From Fen-1298 sp963833465 (lineage in GTDB: Bacteria; Bacteroidota; Ignavibacteria; UBA10030), in the NCBI GenBank assembly GCA_963833465.1, contig CAWHXW010000004.1:434001-498000 (forward strand): a stretch of DNA of 64,000 bases. Direction: 5' to 3'. A program made the translations under genes and the position numbers. The notes below the pieces were generated by a model. The model saw nothing but the letters and a program-made list of their open reading frames with translations, made no database searches and had not been told where the DNA came from. Shown here in pieces: positions 1-8,656 of the stretch. Within the stretch, counting starts at the first letter, position 1. Each line of letters opens with the position of its first letter.

Positions 1-537
1 TGCCCTAAGCGTTTGTAAAGGAATACGTCCATCTTTATAATGTTCTGTTCGAGCAATTTCAGCGCCGCCAAGACGGCCTGCACACATTACTTTTATTCCT
101 TCAGCGCCCATGCGCATAGCTGCAGTAATCGATTGTTTCATAGCTCGCCGGAAAGAAATTCGTCCTTCAAGCTGACCAGCGATCGCTTCTGCTACTAGAA
201 ATGCATCTAACTCCGGGCGTTTGATTTCATGTATTAGAATTTTAATTTCTTTTGATGTTACCTTCTTTAACTCTTCTTCGAGCTGTGCTATCTCTTTACC
301 GCTTTTCCCAATCACGATACCGGGTCGTGAAGTATGGATTGTGACCACCGCACGTTTTGGAGTTCTATCTATTTGAACTCGCGCAATTCCAGCTTTTTTT
401 AATCGGTTGCGGACATAATTCCTTACAAGTGCATCTTCCTGTAACTTATTTGAAAAACTTTTATCGTCGTACCAATTTGCATCCCATGCACGAACGATAC
501 CGAGACGAAATCCAACTGGATGTGTTTTTTGACCCAA
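1..537 (-). CDS. rpsC: 30S ribosomal protein S3 (partial, C-terminus off the left edge)
   Basis: Ribosomal protein S3 of the 30S head, which helps form the mRNA entry site. The 179 visible codons begin M-G-Q-K-T-H-P-V-G-F-R-L-G, the standard S3 N-terminus, and carry the type-2 KH domain with the GKSG (GxxG) loop at about residues 77-80. The start codon is TTG at 535-537, preceded by GGAGG five bases upstream; no ATG gives the conserved N-terminus. The gene follows rplV by 12 bases, as in the S10 operon. The C-terminal domain lies outside the window. Identity is certain; the non-ATG start is inferred from the conserved N-terminus and the ribosome-binding site. Confidence 0.95.
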   Translation of the reverse strand, partial: MGQKTHPVGFRLGIVRAWDANWYDDKSFSNKLQEDALVRNYVRNRLKKAGIARVQIDRTPKRAVVTIHTSRPGIVIGKSGKEIAQLEEELKKVTSKEIKILIHEIKRPELDAFLVAEAIAGQLEGRISFRRAMKQSITAAMRMGAEGIKVMCAGRLGGAEIARTEHYKDGRIPLQTLRA

Positions 538-549
538 GCGTTCCTCCGA

Positions 550-1014
550 TTAACTTTCGGTTACTTCTTTAGTTTCTGCTGCTGTTTCCGACTTCTTCAT
601 ATCGGACTTCTTTATATCTGTTTTCTTTGCGATTGTTGAAGCTTTCGTATTTGGAATAACCGCTTTCTCTTGCTCATGCTGCGCTACTATAATAGTAATA
701 TGATTTGAACGTTTACGTACACGAAAAGCGCGTCCCATAGGTGCAGATAGAACTCGTTTTGCCATTGCGCCGCCGTTAACAAATACTTCCTTGACGTACA
801 AGGTTGCCGTATCCACTCTTCCGCTTTCTTCTTTATTCTGTACATTTGATATTGCTGAACGAAGAACTTGTTCTGCTGTTTTCGCTGCAGCTTTAGTGGT
901 AAAGTGAAGAATGCTCAGCGCTTCTTCGACTCCTTTACCACGAATCAAATCAATCACCAGCCGCATTTTCCGCGGCGATGTTCCGATATATCTATTTATT
1001 GCTTTCGCTTCCAT
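550..1014 (-). CDS. rplV: 50S ribosomal protein L22
   Basis: Large-subunit protein L22, which contacts 23S rRNA and lines the peptide exit tunnel. The first ~110 residues are a normal L22 core: it starts MEAKAINRYIGTSPRKMRLV, and a basic hairpin region with GRAFRVRKRSNHITI lies near residues 95-110. At 154 residues it is about 40 longer than E. coli L22 (110). The extra C-terminus is low-complexity and charged, rich in Lys, Ser, Thr and Glu with a KKTDIKK/KKSDMKK repeat, and is probably a disordered tail. It lies between rpsS (21-base gap) and rpsC (12-base gap) in the S10 operon. Confidence 0.97.
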   Translation of the reverse strand: MEAKAINRYIGTSPRKMRLVIDLIRGKGVEEALSILHFTTKAAAKTAEQVLRSAISNVQNKEESGRVDTATLYVKEVFVNGGAMAKRVLSAPMGRAFRVRKRSNHITIIVAQHEQEKAVIPNTKASTIAKKTDIKKSDMKKSETAAETKEVTES

Positions 1015-1035
1015 ATCTCACTCTTAAGACAAATC

Positions 1036-1323
1036 TTACGCTGGTGATGTCGTTTTTTCGCTCTTCAAACCCGGATGTCCACGGAAAACGCGAGTTGGTG
1101 CAAACTCACCGAGCTTGTGTCCAACCATCGCTTCATGTATGTACACCGGTATAAATTTATTTCCGTTATGCACCGCGAAAGTATGACCGACAAACTCGGG
1201 GATGATAGTGCTCGATCGCGACCAAGTTTTTACTACACGCTTCTGATTAGATTTATTGAGCGCTTCTATTTTATCTTGTAATTTGAGGTCGACAAACGGC
1301 CCCTTTTTTATTGAACGACTCAT
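1036..1323 (-). CDS. rpsS: 30S ribosomal protein S19
   Basis: Small-subunit protein S19, located in the 30S head next to S13. The 95-residue product is of family length and opens MSRSIKKGPFVD, the diagnostic S19 N-terminus, with the conserved WSRSSTIIPEFVGHTFAVHNG segment at about 34-54 and a GHKLGEFAPTR motif around 68-78. It lies 13 bases after rplB and 21 bases before rplV, so it is co-transcribed and probably translationally coupled in the S10 operon. No anomalies are seen. Confidence 0.98.
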   Translation of the reverse strand: MSRSIKKGPFVDLKLQDKIEALNKSNQKRVVKTWSRSSTIIPEFVGHTFAVHNGNKFIPVYIHEAMVGHKLGEFAPTRVFRGHPGLKSEKTTSPA

Positions 1324-1336
1324 AGGTGTTTACCTA

Positions 1337-2170
1337 TTACTTACGACGTTTAACAATATATTTATTTGATTGATTTTTCCGTTTACGCGTTTTCAATCCT
1401 TTGGCATACTTGCCCCATGGCGATTCCGGATGTTGATACCCACCGCCACTTTTTGAGCGACCTTCACCACCACCCATCGGATGATCTACAGGATTCATTG
1501 CCATTCCACGCGATTGCGGGCGGATACCAAGCCAACGGGAACGTCCAGCTTTACCAAGACTGATATTCTCATGGTCTGCATTACCAACTAACCCTATCGT
1601 GGCATAGCAATCTGCACGAAATTTTCTTATTTCTCCTGATGGCAATTTTAATGAAACCCATTCGTCCTCTTTAGCCATCACTTGTAGAGAATTTCCAGCG
1701 CTACGACCTATTTGACCACCTTTACCTGGAGTGAACTCGACATTATGCACAAATGTGCCTGCTGGAATATTCTTCAAAGGTAAAGCATTACCATTTTCAA
1801 TTTCTGCCTGTGGGCCTGAAACAATTTTTGTTCCGACCTTTATTCCATCTGCTGCAATAATATATTTTTTATCACCATCAGGATAATGGATCAATGCAAT
1901 TCGCGCAGCACGATTCGGATCATACTCAATTGCCGCAACTGTTCCGGCAATTCCATGCTTGTTACGTTTGAAATCAATAATTCGATATTGTCGTTTATGT
2001 CCTCCGCCACGGTGACGCGATGTGATACGTCCAAGATTATTTCTTCCGCCTGATTTTTTATTTGATTCGAGCAGATATTTTTCCGGCTTTTTCTTAGTTA
2101 TTTCATCAAACGTCGAGATTGAATAGAATCTCGTCGCTGGTGTCATCGGTCGTAATTTTCGAATTGCCAT
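1337..2170 (-). CDS. rplB: 50S ribosomal protein L2
   Basis: Large-subunit protein L2, a primary 23S rRNA binder next to the peptidyl-transferase centre. Its 277 residues match family length. It has the N-terminal MAIRKLRPMTPATRF opening, the GRNNLGRITSRHRGGGHKR rRNA-binding stretch near 43-60, and the conserved NPVDHPMGGGEGRSKSGG loop near 225-243 containing the His that corresponds to E. coli His229. The C-terminus is strongly basic. It lies 18 bases downstream of rplW and 13 bases upstream of rpsS. Confidence 0.98.
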   Translation of the reverse strand: MAIRKLRPMTPATRFYSISTFDEITKKKPEKYLLESNKKSGGRNNLGRITSRHRGGGHKRQYRIIDFKRNKHGIAGTVAAIEYDPNRAARIALIHYPDGDKKYIIAADGIKVGTKIVSGPQAEIENGNALPLKNIPAGTFVHNVEFTPGKGGQIGRSAGNSLQVMAKEDEWVSLKLPSGEIRKFRADCYATIGLVGNADHENISLGKAGRSRWLGIRPQSRGMAMNPVDHPMGGGEGRSKSGGGYQHPESPWGKYAKGLKTRKRKNQSNKYIVKRRK

Positions 2171-2188
2171 AGTCTTATACCTTCAGGA

Positions 2189-2479
2189 TCAAACGTTGCC
2201 GAAGTAATCAATCTTATCGCCTTCTTTCAGCGTTACCATTGCTTTCTTCCATTTCTTTGTGTGCCCTTCAAAACGTCCGCGTTTTGTCATCTGACTTTTA
2301 CGCTTTCCTTTCACGATGACTGTCCGCACACTTGTCACCTTAACATTAAATTTCTTTTCGACTGCTTTGCAGATTTCAATTTTATTCACAGTAGCAGGAA
2401 CTTCAAACGCATATTGGCGTTTATCGCCAAGCTCTGTCATCTTCTCTGTAATAATCGGCCGAACGAGAATACTTACCAT
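2189..2479 (-). CDS. rplW: 50S ribosomal protein L23
   Basis: Large-subunit protein L23, at the tunnel exit, where trigger factor and SRP dock. The 96-residue product has the family pattern: VRPIITEKMTELGDKRQYAFEV near the start, the NKIEICKAVEKKFNVKVTSVRT helix-strand unit, and a basic loop KRKSQMTKRGRFEGHTKKWKK near 58-80. It lies 11 bases after rplD and 18 before rplB, in normal S10-operon order. The ATG start is supported by alignment to usual L23 length. Confidence 0.97.
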   Translation of the reverse strand: MVSILVRPIITEKMTELGDKRQYAFEVPATVNKIEICKAVEKKFNVKVTSVRTVIVKGKRKSQMTKRGRFEGHTKKWKKAMVTLKEGDKIDYFGNV

Positions 2480-2490
2480 CGTCTGTTGTC

Positions 2491-3120
2491 CTAACTCTTC
2501 AAAGATTTTTGTAACACTTCAACGGCACTCTTTTGAACTAGCAATACCTGATTTTTTAGAATTTCAAATGTCGATGCTTTATCCGCTTCACGAACTTGTA
2601 GCTTTGGAATATTGCGTCCAGATTTTAAAAGTGTTGCATCTGTTGTCTTTGTCAACAATAATGTTTTTTGTTTATCAATTGAAAGTGCTTTTAGCACTGC
2701 TGACATCTTTTTTGTTTTCACTTCGTCAAATTGAAAATCCTCAACTACTTTTAAAGCGCTATCTTTTGCTTTGTAACTTAGAGCAGACTTGCGTGCAAGC
2801 CTGCGAACCTTTGCAGGAAGTTTAACTACATAATCATGTGGATTCGGTCCAAATATTGAACCGCCACCAACCCACAACGGCGAACGGGTTGTTCCTGCGC
2901 GAGCGCGGCCTGTCTTCTTTTGCTTAAAAGGTTTCCGACCGCCACCGCTGACTTCGCTGCGTGTTTTTACTTTGTGCGTGCCTTGACGTTGGTTTGCCTG
3001 AATACTGCGCACTGCTTGATAGATAGCATGATCATTTGGCTCGATTCCAAAAATATTTGCATCCAATTCAACTTTTTCGCCGCTAAGCGTACCATCTATT
3101 TTATAAACGTCAACCTGCAT
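2491..3120 (-). CDS. rplD: 50S ribosomal protein L4
   Basis: Large-subunit protein L4, whose extended loop reaches the exit tunnel. In many bacteria L4 also represses its own S10 operon. The 209-residue product contains the family's tunnel-loop region, KTRSEVSGGGRKPFKQKKTGRARAG, at about 52-76, followed by SPLWVGGGSIFGPNP, and ends in the conserved Rossmann-like half. It lies 26 bases after rplC and 11 before rplW. Whether it autoregulates here cannot be told; no S10-leader-type structure was recognised upstream of rpsJ. Confidence 0.97.
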   Translation of the reverse strand: MQVDVYKIDGTLSGEKVELDANIFGIEPNDHAIYQAVRSIQANQRQGTHKVKTRSEVSGGGRKPFKQKKTGRARAGTTRSPLWVGGGSIFGPNPHDYVVKLPAKVRRLARKSALSYKAKDSALKVVEDFQFDEVKTKKMSAVLKALSIDKQKTLLLTKTTDATLLKSGRNIPKLQVREADKASTFEILKNQVLLVQKSAVEVLQKSLKS

Positions 3121-3146
3121 AGTACTTTTTCCTTACAAGGAAACCA

Positions 3147-3776
3147 TCATTTATGCTTCTTCTCAATTTCTAAATATCCATTTATCGCGCCCGGAACCGA
3201 GCCACGAATAATTAAAATGTTAGATTCCGGAATCACTTTAACAACTTTTAAATTCCTTATTGTGACTCGCTCAAATCCCATTCTGCCGCCCATACGCATG
3301 CCTTTGAAAACACGCGATGGATACGAGCTTCCACCAATAGAACCCGGAGCACGTACACGATCTGATGCTCCATGTGTTGTCATTCCAACGCCGCCAAAAT
3401 GATGACGCTTCACAACACCTTGAAATCCACGACCTTTTGATTTTCCGCTCACGTCAACTATATCGCCGGGGGAAAACATATCAACTTTGATTTCATCACC
3501 AGTCTTCATCGAAGTTCCATTAACTCCTCTGAACTCGCGCATCAATCGCAGCGCTTTTGTTGCGGCTTTCGCAAAATGTCCCTTCAATGGCTTGTTGACA
3601 AGATGTTCCTTCTTTTCATCAAAACCAAGCTGGATTGCATCATAACCATCTTTTGCCTGTGTTCTGACCTGGGTGACGTAGCACGGACCCGCTTCGATAA
3701 CGGTACAAGGAATTGCTTCACCGTTCTCATCGAAGAGACTTGTCATTCCAATTTTTTTTCCTAAGATGCCACTCAC
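3147..3776 (-). CDS. rplC: 50S ribosomal protein L3
   Basis: Large-subunit protein L3, an early 23S rRNA binder reaching toward the peptidyl-transferase centre. The 209 residues show SGILGKKIGMTSLFDENG at the N-terminus and the hallmark GKSKGRGFQGVVKRHHFGG segment near 113-131, with SYPSRVFKGMRMGGRMG following. The start is GTG, with AAGGAG eight bases upstream. A small TGCGCT/AGCGCA hairpin (3791-3804) sits just before this ribosome-binding site. The 118-base gap to rpsJ is the largest inside this S10 cluster and could hold a secondary promoter, though none is convincing. Confidence 0.97.
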   Translation of the reverse strand: MSGILGKKIGMTSLFDENGEAIPCTVIEAGPCYVTQVRTQAKDGYDAIQLGFDEKKEHLVNKPLKGHFAKAATKALRLMREFRGVNGTSMKTGDEIKVDMFSPGDIVDVSGKSKGRGFQGVVKRHHFGGVGMTTHGASDRVRAPGSIGGSSYPSRVFKGMRMGGRMGFERVTIRNLKVVKVIPESNILIIRGSVPGAINGYLEIEKKHK

Positions 3777-3894
3777 TGTTTCTACTCCTTTGCGCTCTAG
3801 CGCATGAGTCTTTTTTTCTCTATAATCTAATGCAAGAATATAAAAGTAATTATCTTACCACATATTCAATTCATTCAAACACATTTTTAAGGAA

Positions 3895-4203
3895 CTATAC
3901 TTTAATTTCGACATCTATACCTGCAGGAAGCTCTAACTTCATTAGCGAATCAACCGTACGGCTTGTCGAATTGAGAATATCTATCAATCTCTTGTGTGAC
4001 CGCGTTTCGAATTGTTCTCGAGATTTTTTATCTACGTGTGGAGAACGATTGACCGTATAAATACTGCGTTTAGTCGGCAATGGAATCGGGCCCGACACAA
4101 TCGCACCTGTTGATTTCACCGTTTTAATAATTTTCTCTGCAGACTTGTCGATCAAATTGTGATCGAATGACTTTAATTTAATTCTAATTTTTTGTCCAGC
4201 CAA
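3895..4203 (-). CDS. rpsJ: 30S ribosomal protein S10 (NusE)
   Basis: Small-subunit protein S10, which also acts as NusE in transcription antitermination and in coupling to NusG. The 102-residue product is of family length and contains IKLKSFDHNLIDKSAEKII at the start, the GPIPLPTKRSIYTVNRSPHVDKKSREQFE loop (about 38-66) and the typical C-terminal segment ending in a GIDVEIKV strand. It follows tuf by 61 bases, so the str and S10 clusters appear joined here. No oddities. Confidence 0.98.
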   Translation of the reverse strand: MAGQKIRIKLKSFDHNLIDKSAEKIIKTVKSTGAIVSGPIPLPTKRSIYTVNRSPHVDKKSREQFETRSHKRLIDILNSTSRTVDSLMKLELPAGIDVEIKV

Positions 4204-4264
4204 GGAAAACTCCTCAGACTATTTTCCGCTCTTGAATTACTCCAATAGCAGAATAAACGATAAG

Positions 4265-5476
4265 TTACTTTATGATTTTTGTAATAACACCAGCACCAAC
4301 CGTACGTCCACCTTCACGTACAGCAAATCTCTGTCCTTCTTCCATCGCAATGGGAGAAATTAATTCAATGTTAATAGCATCAAGGTTATCACCTGGCATA
4401 ACCATTTCAACTCCGGCTGGTAACTCAGCAACGCCAGTAACATCAGTTGTTCTGAAATAAAACTGAGGACGATATCCAGTCAAGAACGGTGTATGGCGTC
4501 CACCTTCTTCTTTCTTTAACACGTAAATCTGCGCAGTGAATTTCGTGTGCGGTGTAATTGTTCCAGGCTTTGCAACGACCATACCTCGCTCTAGTTCGTC
4601 TTTTTCAATACCACGCATCAACAAACCTGCATTATCACCTGCAACCACTTCGTCTAATTCCTTTCGGAACATTTCAGCACCAGTGATAACAGTCTTCTTA
4701 TGCATACCAAGACCAACGACCTCTACTTCATCACCAACTTTTGCTTTTCCACGTTCAACACGACCTGTTCCAACTGTGCCGCGTCCAGTAATAGAAAACA
4801 CATCTTCAATTGGCATTAAGAACGGCCTATCTGAATCACGCTTCGGCAGTGTAATGTAATTGTCAACAGCATCCATTAATTCCATGATACATTTGAATGA
4901 AGGATCGTCTGCTTTCGAATCCGGCCGAAGGGCGGCTTCCATCGCTTTTAATGCAGAGCCGCGAATGATAGGAATTTCATCTCCTGGGAAATCATTTTTC
5001 TTTAATAAATCACGAACTTCGAGTTCAACAAGATCTAAGAGTTCTGGATCGTCGACTGCATCAACCTTATTCATAAACACTAACATTTTCGGTACATTTA
5101 CTTGGTGAGCAAGTAAAATATGTTCACGCGTTTGCGGCATAGGACCATCTGTAGCTGCAACTACCAAGATAGCACCATCCATTTGAGCAGCACCTGTGAT
5201 CATATTCTTAATATAATCAGCATGACCTGGACAGTCCACGTGAGCATAATGGCGCTTCTCTGTAGAATATTCAACGTGTGCGGTGTTAATTGTTATTCCG
5301 CGTGCTTTTTCTTCTGGAGCATTGTCGATTGAGTCAAATGTTCGAATCTGGGAGAGACCCTTTTTGGCAAGCACCATAGTGATGGCAGCCGTCAGAGTGG
5401 TCTTTCCGTGGTCAACGTGGCCGATCGTGCCGACATTCACGTGCGGCTTGCTACGGTCAAATTTTTCCTTTGCCAT
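4265..5476 (-). CDS. tuf: Elongation factor Tu
   Basis: GTPase that delivers aminoacyl-tRNA to the ribosomal A site. The 403-residue sequence has P-loop GHVDHGKT at 19-26, switch II DCPGHADYIKNM near 80-92, the guanine-specificity motif NKVD near 135-138 and SALKA later, then domains 2 and 3 with the GTGRVERG and PGDNLDAINIEL stretches. Lengths of 394-400 are usual, so this is normal with a small insertion around the KADDPSF segment. It lies between fusA (47 bases) and rpsJ (61 bases), and is the only tuf in the window: the second copy often found between tRNA-Thr and tRNA-Trp is absent. Confidence 0.98.
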   Translation of the reverse strand: MAKEKFDRSKPHVNVGTIGHVDHGKTTLTAAITMVLAKKGLSQIRTFDSIDNAPEEKARGITINTAHVEYSTEKRHYAHVDCPGHADYIKNMITGAAQMDGAILVVAATDGPMPQTREHILLAHQVNVPKMLVFMNKVDAVDDPELLDLVELEVRDLLKKNDFPGDEIPIIRGSALKAMEAALRPDSKADDPSFKCIMELMDAVDNYITLPKRDSDRPFLMPIEDVFSITGRGTVGTGRVERGKAKVGDEVEVVGLGMHKKTVITGAEMFRKELDEVVAGDNAGLLMRGIEKDELERGMVVAKPGTITPHTKFTAQIYVLKKEEGGRHTPFLTGYRPQFYFRTTDVTGVAELPAGVEMVMPGDNLDAINIELISPIAMEEGQRFAVREGGRTVGAGVITKIIK

Positions 5477-5523
5477 GTGTTGATCTCCTTTTATTAAATA
5501 AATGTGCTAATTTTATAAAAACC

Positions 5524-7626
5524 TTACGCGGCTACATTACTTTTTCCGCGAACTTTTTCTACAATTTCTTCCGCAATATTCTTTGGTACAGGTTCATAAT
5601 GTGAGAACTGCATTGTATAGAGCGATCTTCCTTGTGTCATTGAACGTAATTGTGTTGCATAACCAAACATCTCTGATAGCGGAACATGTGCCTTAATAAC
5701 CTGAGCATCTTTTCTTGGTGTTAATCCTTCTATTTTGCCGCGGCGAGAGTTAATATCGCCCATAACATCTCCAAGGTATTCTTCAGGAGTCACTACTTCA
5801 ACTGCCATTACTGGTTCAAGCAGAACTGGTCCAGCTTTTTTTGCTCCGGCTTGAAACGCCATTGAACCGGCTATTTTAAATGCCATCTCAGATGAATCGA
5901 CTGCATGGAATGATCCATCAAACAACCTTACTTTTATATCTTCCATTGGATATCCGGCAAGCACACCATTTCGCATTGCTTCAATAATGCCCTGTTCGGT
6001 TGGTTTAATATATTCTTTTGGAACTGCTCCGCCTACAATATCGTTTTCAAATTCAAAACCCCTGCCTTTTTCATTCGGCTCAACATCAATCCATACATGT
6101 CCAAATTGACCTCGACCGCCCGATTGACGTACAAACTTACCTTCAGCCGAAACTTTTTTAGTTATCGTTTCTTTATAGGCAACCTGCGGTTTTCCAACAT
6201 TAGCTTCAACTTTGAATTCGCGTCGCATCCGATCTATAATAATTTCGAGGTGCAATTCACCCATGCCACTTATAATTGTTTGCCCTGTATCTTCATTCGT
6301 CGAAATGCGGAACGTAGGATCTTCTTCAGCGAGACGTTGCATTGCCTCACCCATTTTTTCTAAATCAACTTTCGTTTTCGGTTCAATAGCAACATCAATT
6401 ACAGGATCAGGGAATTCCATTCGTTCAAGAATAATAGGATCTTCTTCGGTCGAAAGTGTATCGCCAGTTCTTGTGTTTTTCAAACCTATTGCAGCCACAA
6501 TATCACCCGCATAAGCTTCTTGTACTTCTTCACGATGATTAGCATGCATTCGAAGAATACGGGCAATGCGCTCTTTTCGATCTGTAATAATATTATGCAC
6601 ATACGAACCGGCAGTAAGTGTTCCAGAATAAACTCTGAAATATGTCAGCCTGCCGACAAAAGGATCGCTCATAATTTTAAAAGCTAATGCTGTGAACGGT
6701 CCGTCGTCGCTTATCTTTCGGATAACATCATCGTGTTTATGAGGATGGTGTCCATGAATCTCTCCGTTGTTTATATCCATAGGCGACGGTAAGAAATCAA
6801 CAACTGCATCCATTAAATCCTGTACGCCTTTGTTTTTAAAAGAAGAGCCGCAAAGAACAGGAATAATTCCACCTTTCAGTGTGGAGCGTCGTAAAACTTG
6901 AAGTACTTCTGCAGAAGAAATTTCTTTCCCGTTTAGATATTTTTCAAGCAAAGTATCATCTTCATCGGCAACCGCTTCTAGCATCTTTACTCGATATTCA
7001 TTTGCTTTTGGTTTTAATTTCGCCGGAATATCAATCTCATCCCAAGTGGCCCCTTGTGTTTCTTCATGGTACATTCGGGCTTTCATTGTAATCAAATCGA
7101 TAATGCCCGCAAACATATCACCCTCACCTACAGGTAATTGAATCGGCACTGCGTTTGCTTTAAGGCGTGTCTTCATCATATCTACTACGGCAAGAAAATC
7201 TGCGCCTGCTCTATCCATTTTATTTACAAACGCAATTCGAGGAACACCATACTTATCGGCTTGCCGCCATACTGTTTCAGACTGTGGTTCTACACCGCCA
7301 ACTGAACAGAACAAAGCAACAGCTCCATCTAGCACACGAAGCGAACGCTCGACTTCAATTGTAAAATCGACATGACCTGGGGTATCGATAATATTTATTT
7401 GATTGTTTCGCCAGAAACATGTTGTTGCAGCACTCGTAATTGTAATACCACGCTCTTTTTCCTGCTCCATCCAATCCATCGTTGCAGCACCATCATGGAC
7501 TTCACCGATACGATGCAATCTGCCGGTATAGAACAAAATGCGTTCTGTCGTAGTCGTCTTGCCCGCATCAATATGTGCCATGATGCCGATATTTCTAGTT
7601 TTTTCTAAAGAATACTCACGAGACAT
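5524..7626 (-). CDS. fusA: Elongation factor G
   Basis: Ribosomal translocase. The 700-residue protein has all five EF-G domains: P-loop AHIDAGKT at 17-24, ITSAATTCFW switch I, DTPGHVDFT switch II, NKMDRAGADF specificity motif, then the domain IV segment (GHVWIDVEPNEKGRG and the GAVPKEYI loop) and a domain V with GEVM-like repair features (LGDVMGDINSRRG). It has the standard length and lies in str-operon order rpsL-rpsG-fusA-tuf. A second, divergent EF-G-like GTPase is encoded at 48740-50851; this copy is the canonical one by its AHIDAGKT loop and its location. Confidence 0.98.
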   Translation of the reverse strand: MSREYSLEKTRNIGIMAHIDAGKTTTTERILFYTGRLHRIGEVHDGAATMDWMEQEKERGITITSAATTCFWRNNQINIIDTPGHVDFTIEVERSLRVLDGAVALFCSVGGVEPQSETVWRQADKYGVPRIAFVNKMDRAGADFLAVVDMMKTRLKANAVPIQLPVGEGDMFAGIIDLITMKARMYHEETQGATWDEIDIPAKLKPKANEYRVKMLEAVADEDDTLLEKYLNGKEISSAEVLQVLRRSTLKGGIIPVLCGSSFKNKGVQDLMDAVVDFLPSPMDINNGEIHGHHPHKHDDVIRKISDDGPFTALAFKIMSDPFVGRLTYFRVYSGTLTAGSYVHNIITDRKERIARILRMHANHREEVQEAYAGDIVAAIGLKNTRTGDTLSTEEDPIILERMEFPDPVIDVAIEPKTKVDLEKMGEAMQRLAEEDPTFRISTNEDTGQTIISGMGELHLEIIIDRMRREFKVEANVGKPQVAYKETITKKVSAEGKFVRQSGGRGQFGHVWIDVEPNEKGRGFEFENDIVGGAVPKEYIKPTEQGIIEAMRNGVLAGYPMEDIKVRLFDGSFHAVDSSEMAFKIAGSMAFQAGAKKAGPVLLEPVMAVEVVTPEEYLGDVMGDINSRRGKIEGLTPRKDAQVIKAHVPLSEMFGYATQLRSMTQGRSLYTMQFSHYEPVPKNIAEEIVEKVRGKSNVAA

Positions 7627-7699
7627 AAACTTTCATACACTCCAAAACACAGACTTAATATTTAAGACTGCGTGGATTGATTACTGCTATGAATAAAAA

Positions 7700-8167
7700 T
7701 CACCATCTAAAATGTGCAAAAGCCTTATTGGCTTCAGCCATACGGTGTACATCATCCTTCTTTTTCACCGCACCACCTTCACCTGTAGATGCAGCAAGCA
7801 ATTCTGCTGCGAGCTTTTGCGACATTGATTTATCCGAGCGTTCTTGGGCATAAGTAATAAGCCAACGAATTGCAAGAGCGGTTCGTCGCTCGAGACGAAC
7901 TTCTGTAGGAACCTGATAGGTCGCACCACCAACTCTTCGTGCTCTAACTTCTATCAATGGAGATGCATTGTCCACTGCTTTTTTAAATATTTCCAACGGA
8001 TTTTTTTCAGTTTTTTGTGCAATTTGATCAAGCGCACTATAAACAATATTACGGGCTATATTCTTTTTCCCTTCCTTCAAAACGCTATTCACGAAACGGG
8101 AAATAAGTTCATCACCGAATTTTGGATCAGGCATTACACGCCTTCGTATGGCTCTTTTTTTTCTCAT
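7700..8167 (-). CDS. rpsG: 30S ribosomal protein S7
   Basis: Small-subunit protein S7, which nucleates assembly of the 30S head at the 3' major domain of 16S rRNA. The 155-residue product starts MRKKRAIRRRVMPDPKFGDELI and contains NIVYSALDQI, RRVGGATYQVPTEVR (about 78-92) and RWLITYAQERS, ending KANKAFAHFRW-like, all diagnostic. It lies 11 bases after rpsL and 73 before fusA. The very short rpsL-rpsG gap leaves no room for the large S7-binding intercistronic structure known from E. coli. Confidence 0.98.
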   Translation of the reverse strand: MRKKRAIRRRVMPDPKFGDELISRFVNSVLKEGKKNIARNIVYSALDQIAQKTEKNPLEIFKKAVDNASPLIEVRARRVGGATYQVPTEVRLERRTALAIRWLITYAQERSDKSMSQKLAAELLAASTGEGGAVKKKDDVHRMAEANKAFAHFRW

Positions 8168-8178
8168 CAGTCAATAAA

Positions 8179-8553
8179 TTACTGCTTAGGTTTTTTAGCT
8201 CCGTATTTTGAACGGCCTTGCTTTCGATCTTGCACACCTTGCGTATCCAAAGTACCGCGAATAATATGATAACGAACTCCCGGTAAGTCCTTCACTCTCC
8301 CACCACGAATGAGAACAATTGAATGCTCTTGAAGATTGTGCCCTTCACCGGGAATATATGCTGTTACTTCGATTCCATTTGTTAAACGCACACGAGCAAC
8401 TTTACGCAAAGCGGAATTAGGTTTCTTTGGAGTGGTAGTGTACACGCGTGTGCACACACCTCTTTTTTGAGGATTGCCGCCGAGAGCCGGTGATTTACTT
8501 TTCCAAAGTACCCTTTCCCGGCTATCTTTTATAAGTTGATTAACTGTTGGCAA
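8179..8553 (-). CDS. rpsL: 30S ribosomal protein S12
   Basis: Small-subunit protein S12 at the decoding centre. The 124-residue sequence follows E. coli numbering closely. Lys43 lies within TTPKKPNSALRK and Lys88-Asp89 within GRVKDLPGVRYH, so the residues most often altered in streptomycin resistance are wild type here. Asp89 is the site methylthiolated in many bacteria. It begins the str segment: 103 bases after the rpoC stop and 11 before rpsG. Confidence 0.98.
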   Translation of the reverse strand: MPTVNQLIKDSRERVLWKSKSPALGGNPQKRGVCTRVYTTTPKKPNSALRKVARVRLTNGIEVTAYIPGEGHNLQEHSIVLIRGGRVKDLPGVRYHIIRGTLDTQGVQDRKQGRSKYGAKKPKQ

Positions 8554-8656
8554 TTGCTACTCTCCAAAACTTCTAAATTTAACATTTACTACGCATTTTT
8601 TAATATAATGTTTTTTATCCTGTAAGTCAATGCAAATAATACGGAATATTGAAAAT

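Noticed and set aside
6097..6514. Plus-strand open frames across fusA
   Set aside because: Shadow frames of a strongly conserved gene; no ribosome-binding site or recognisable product.
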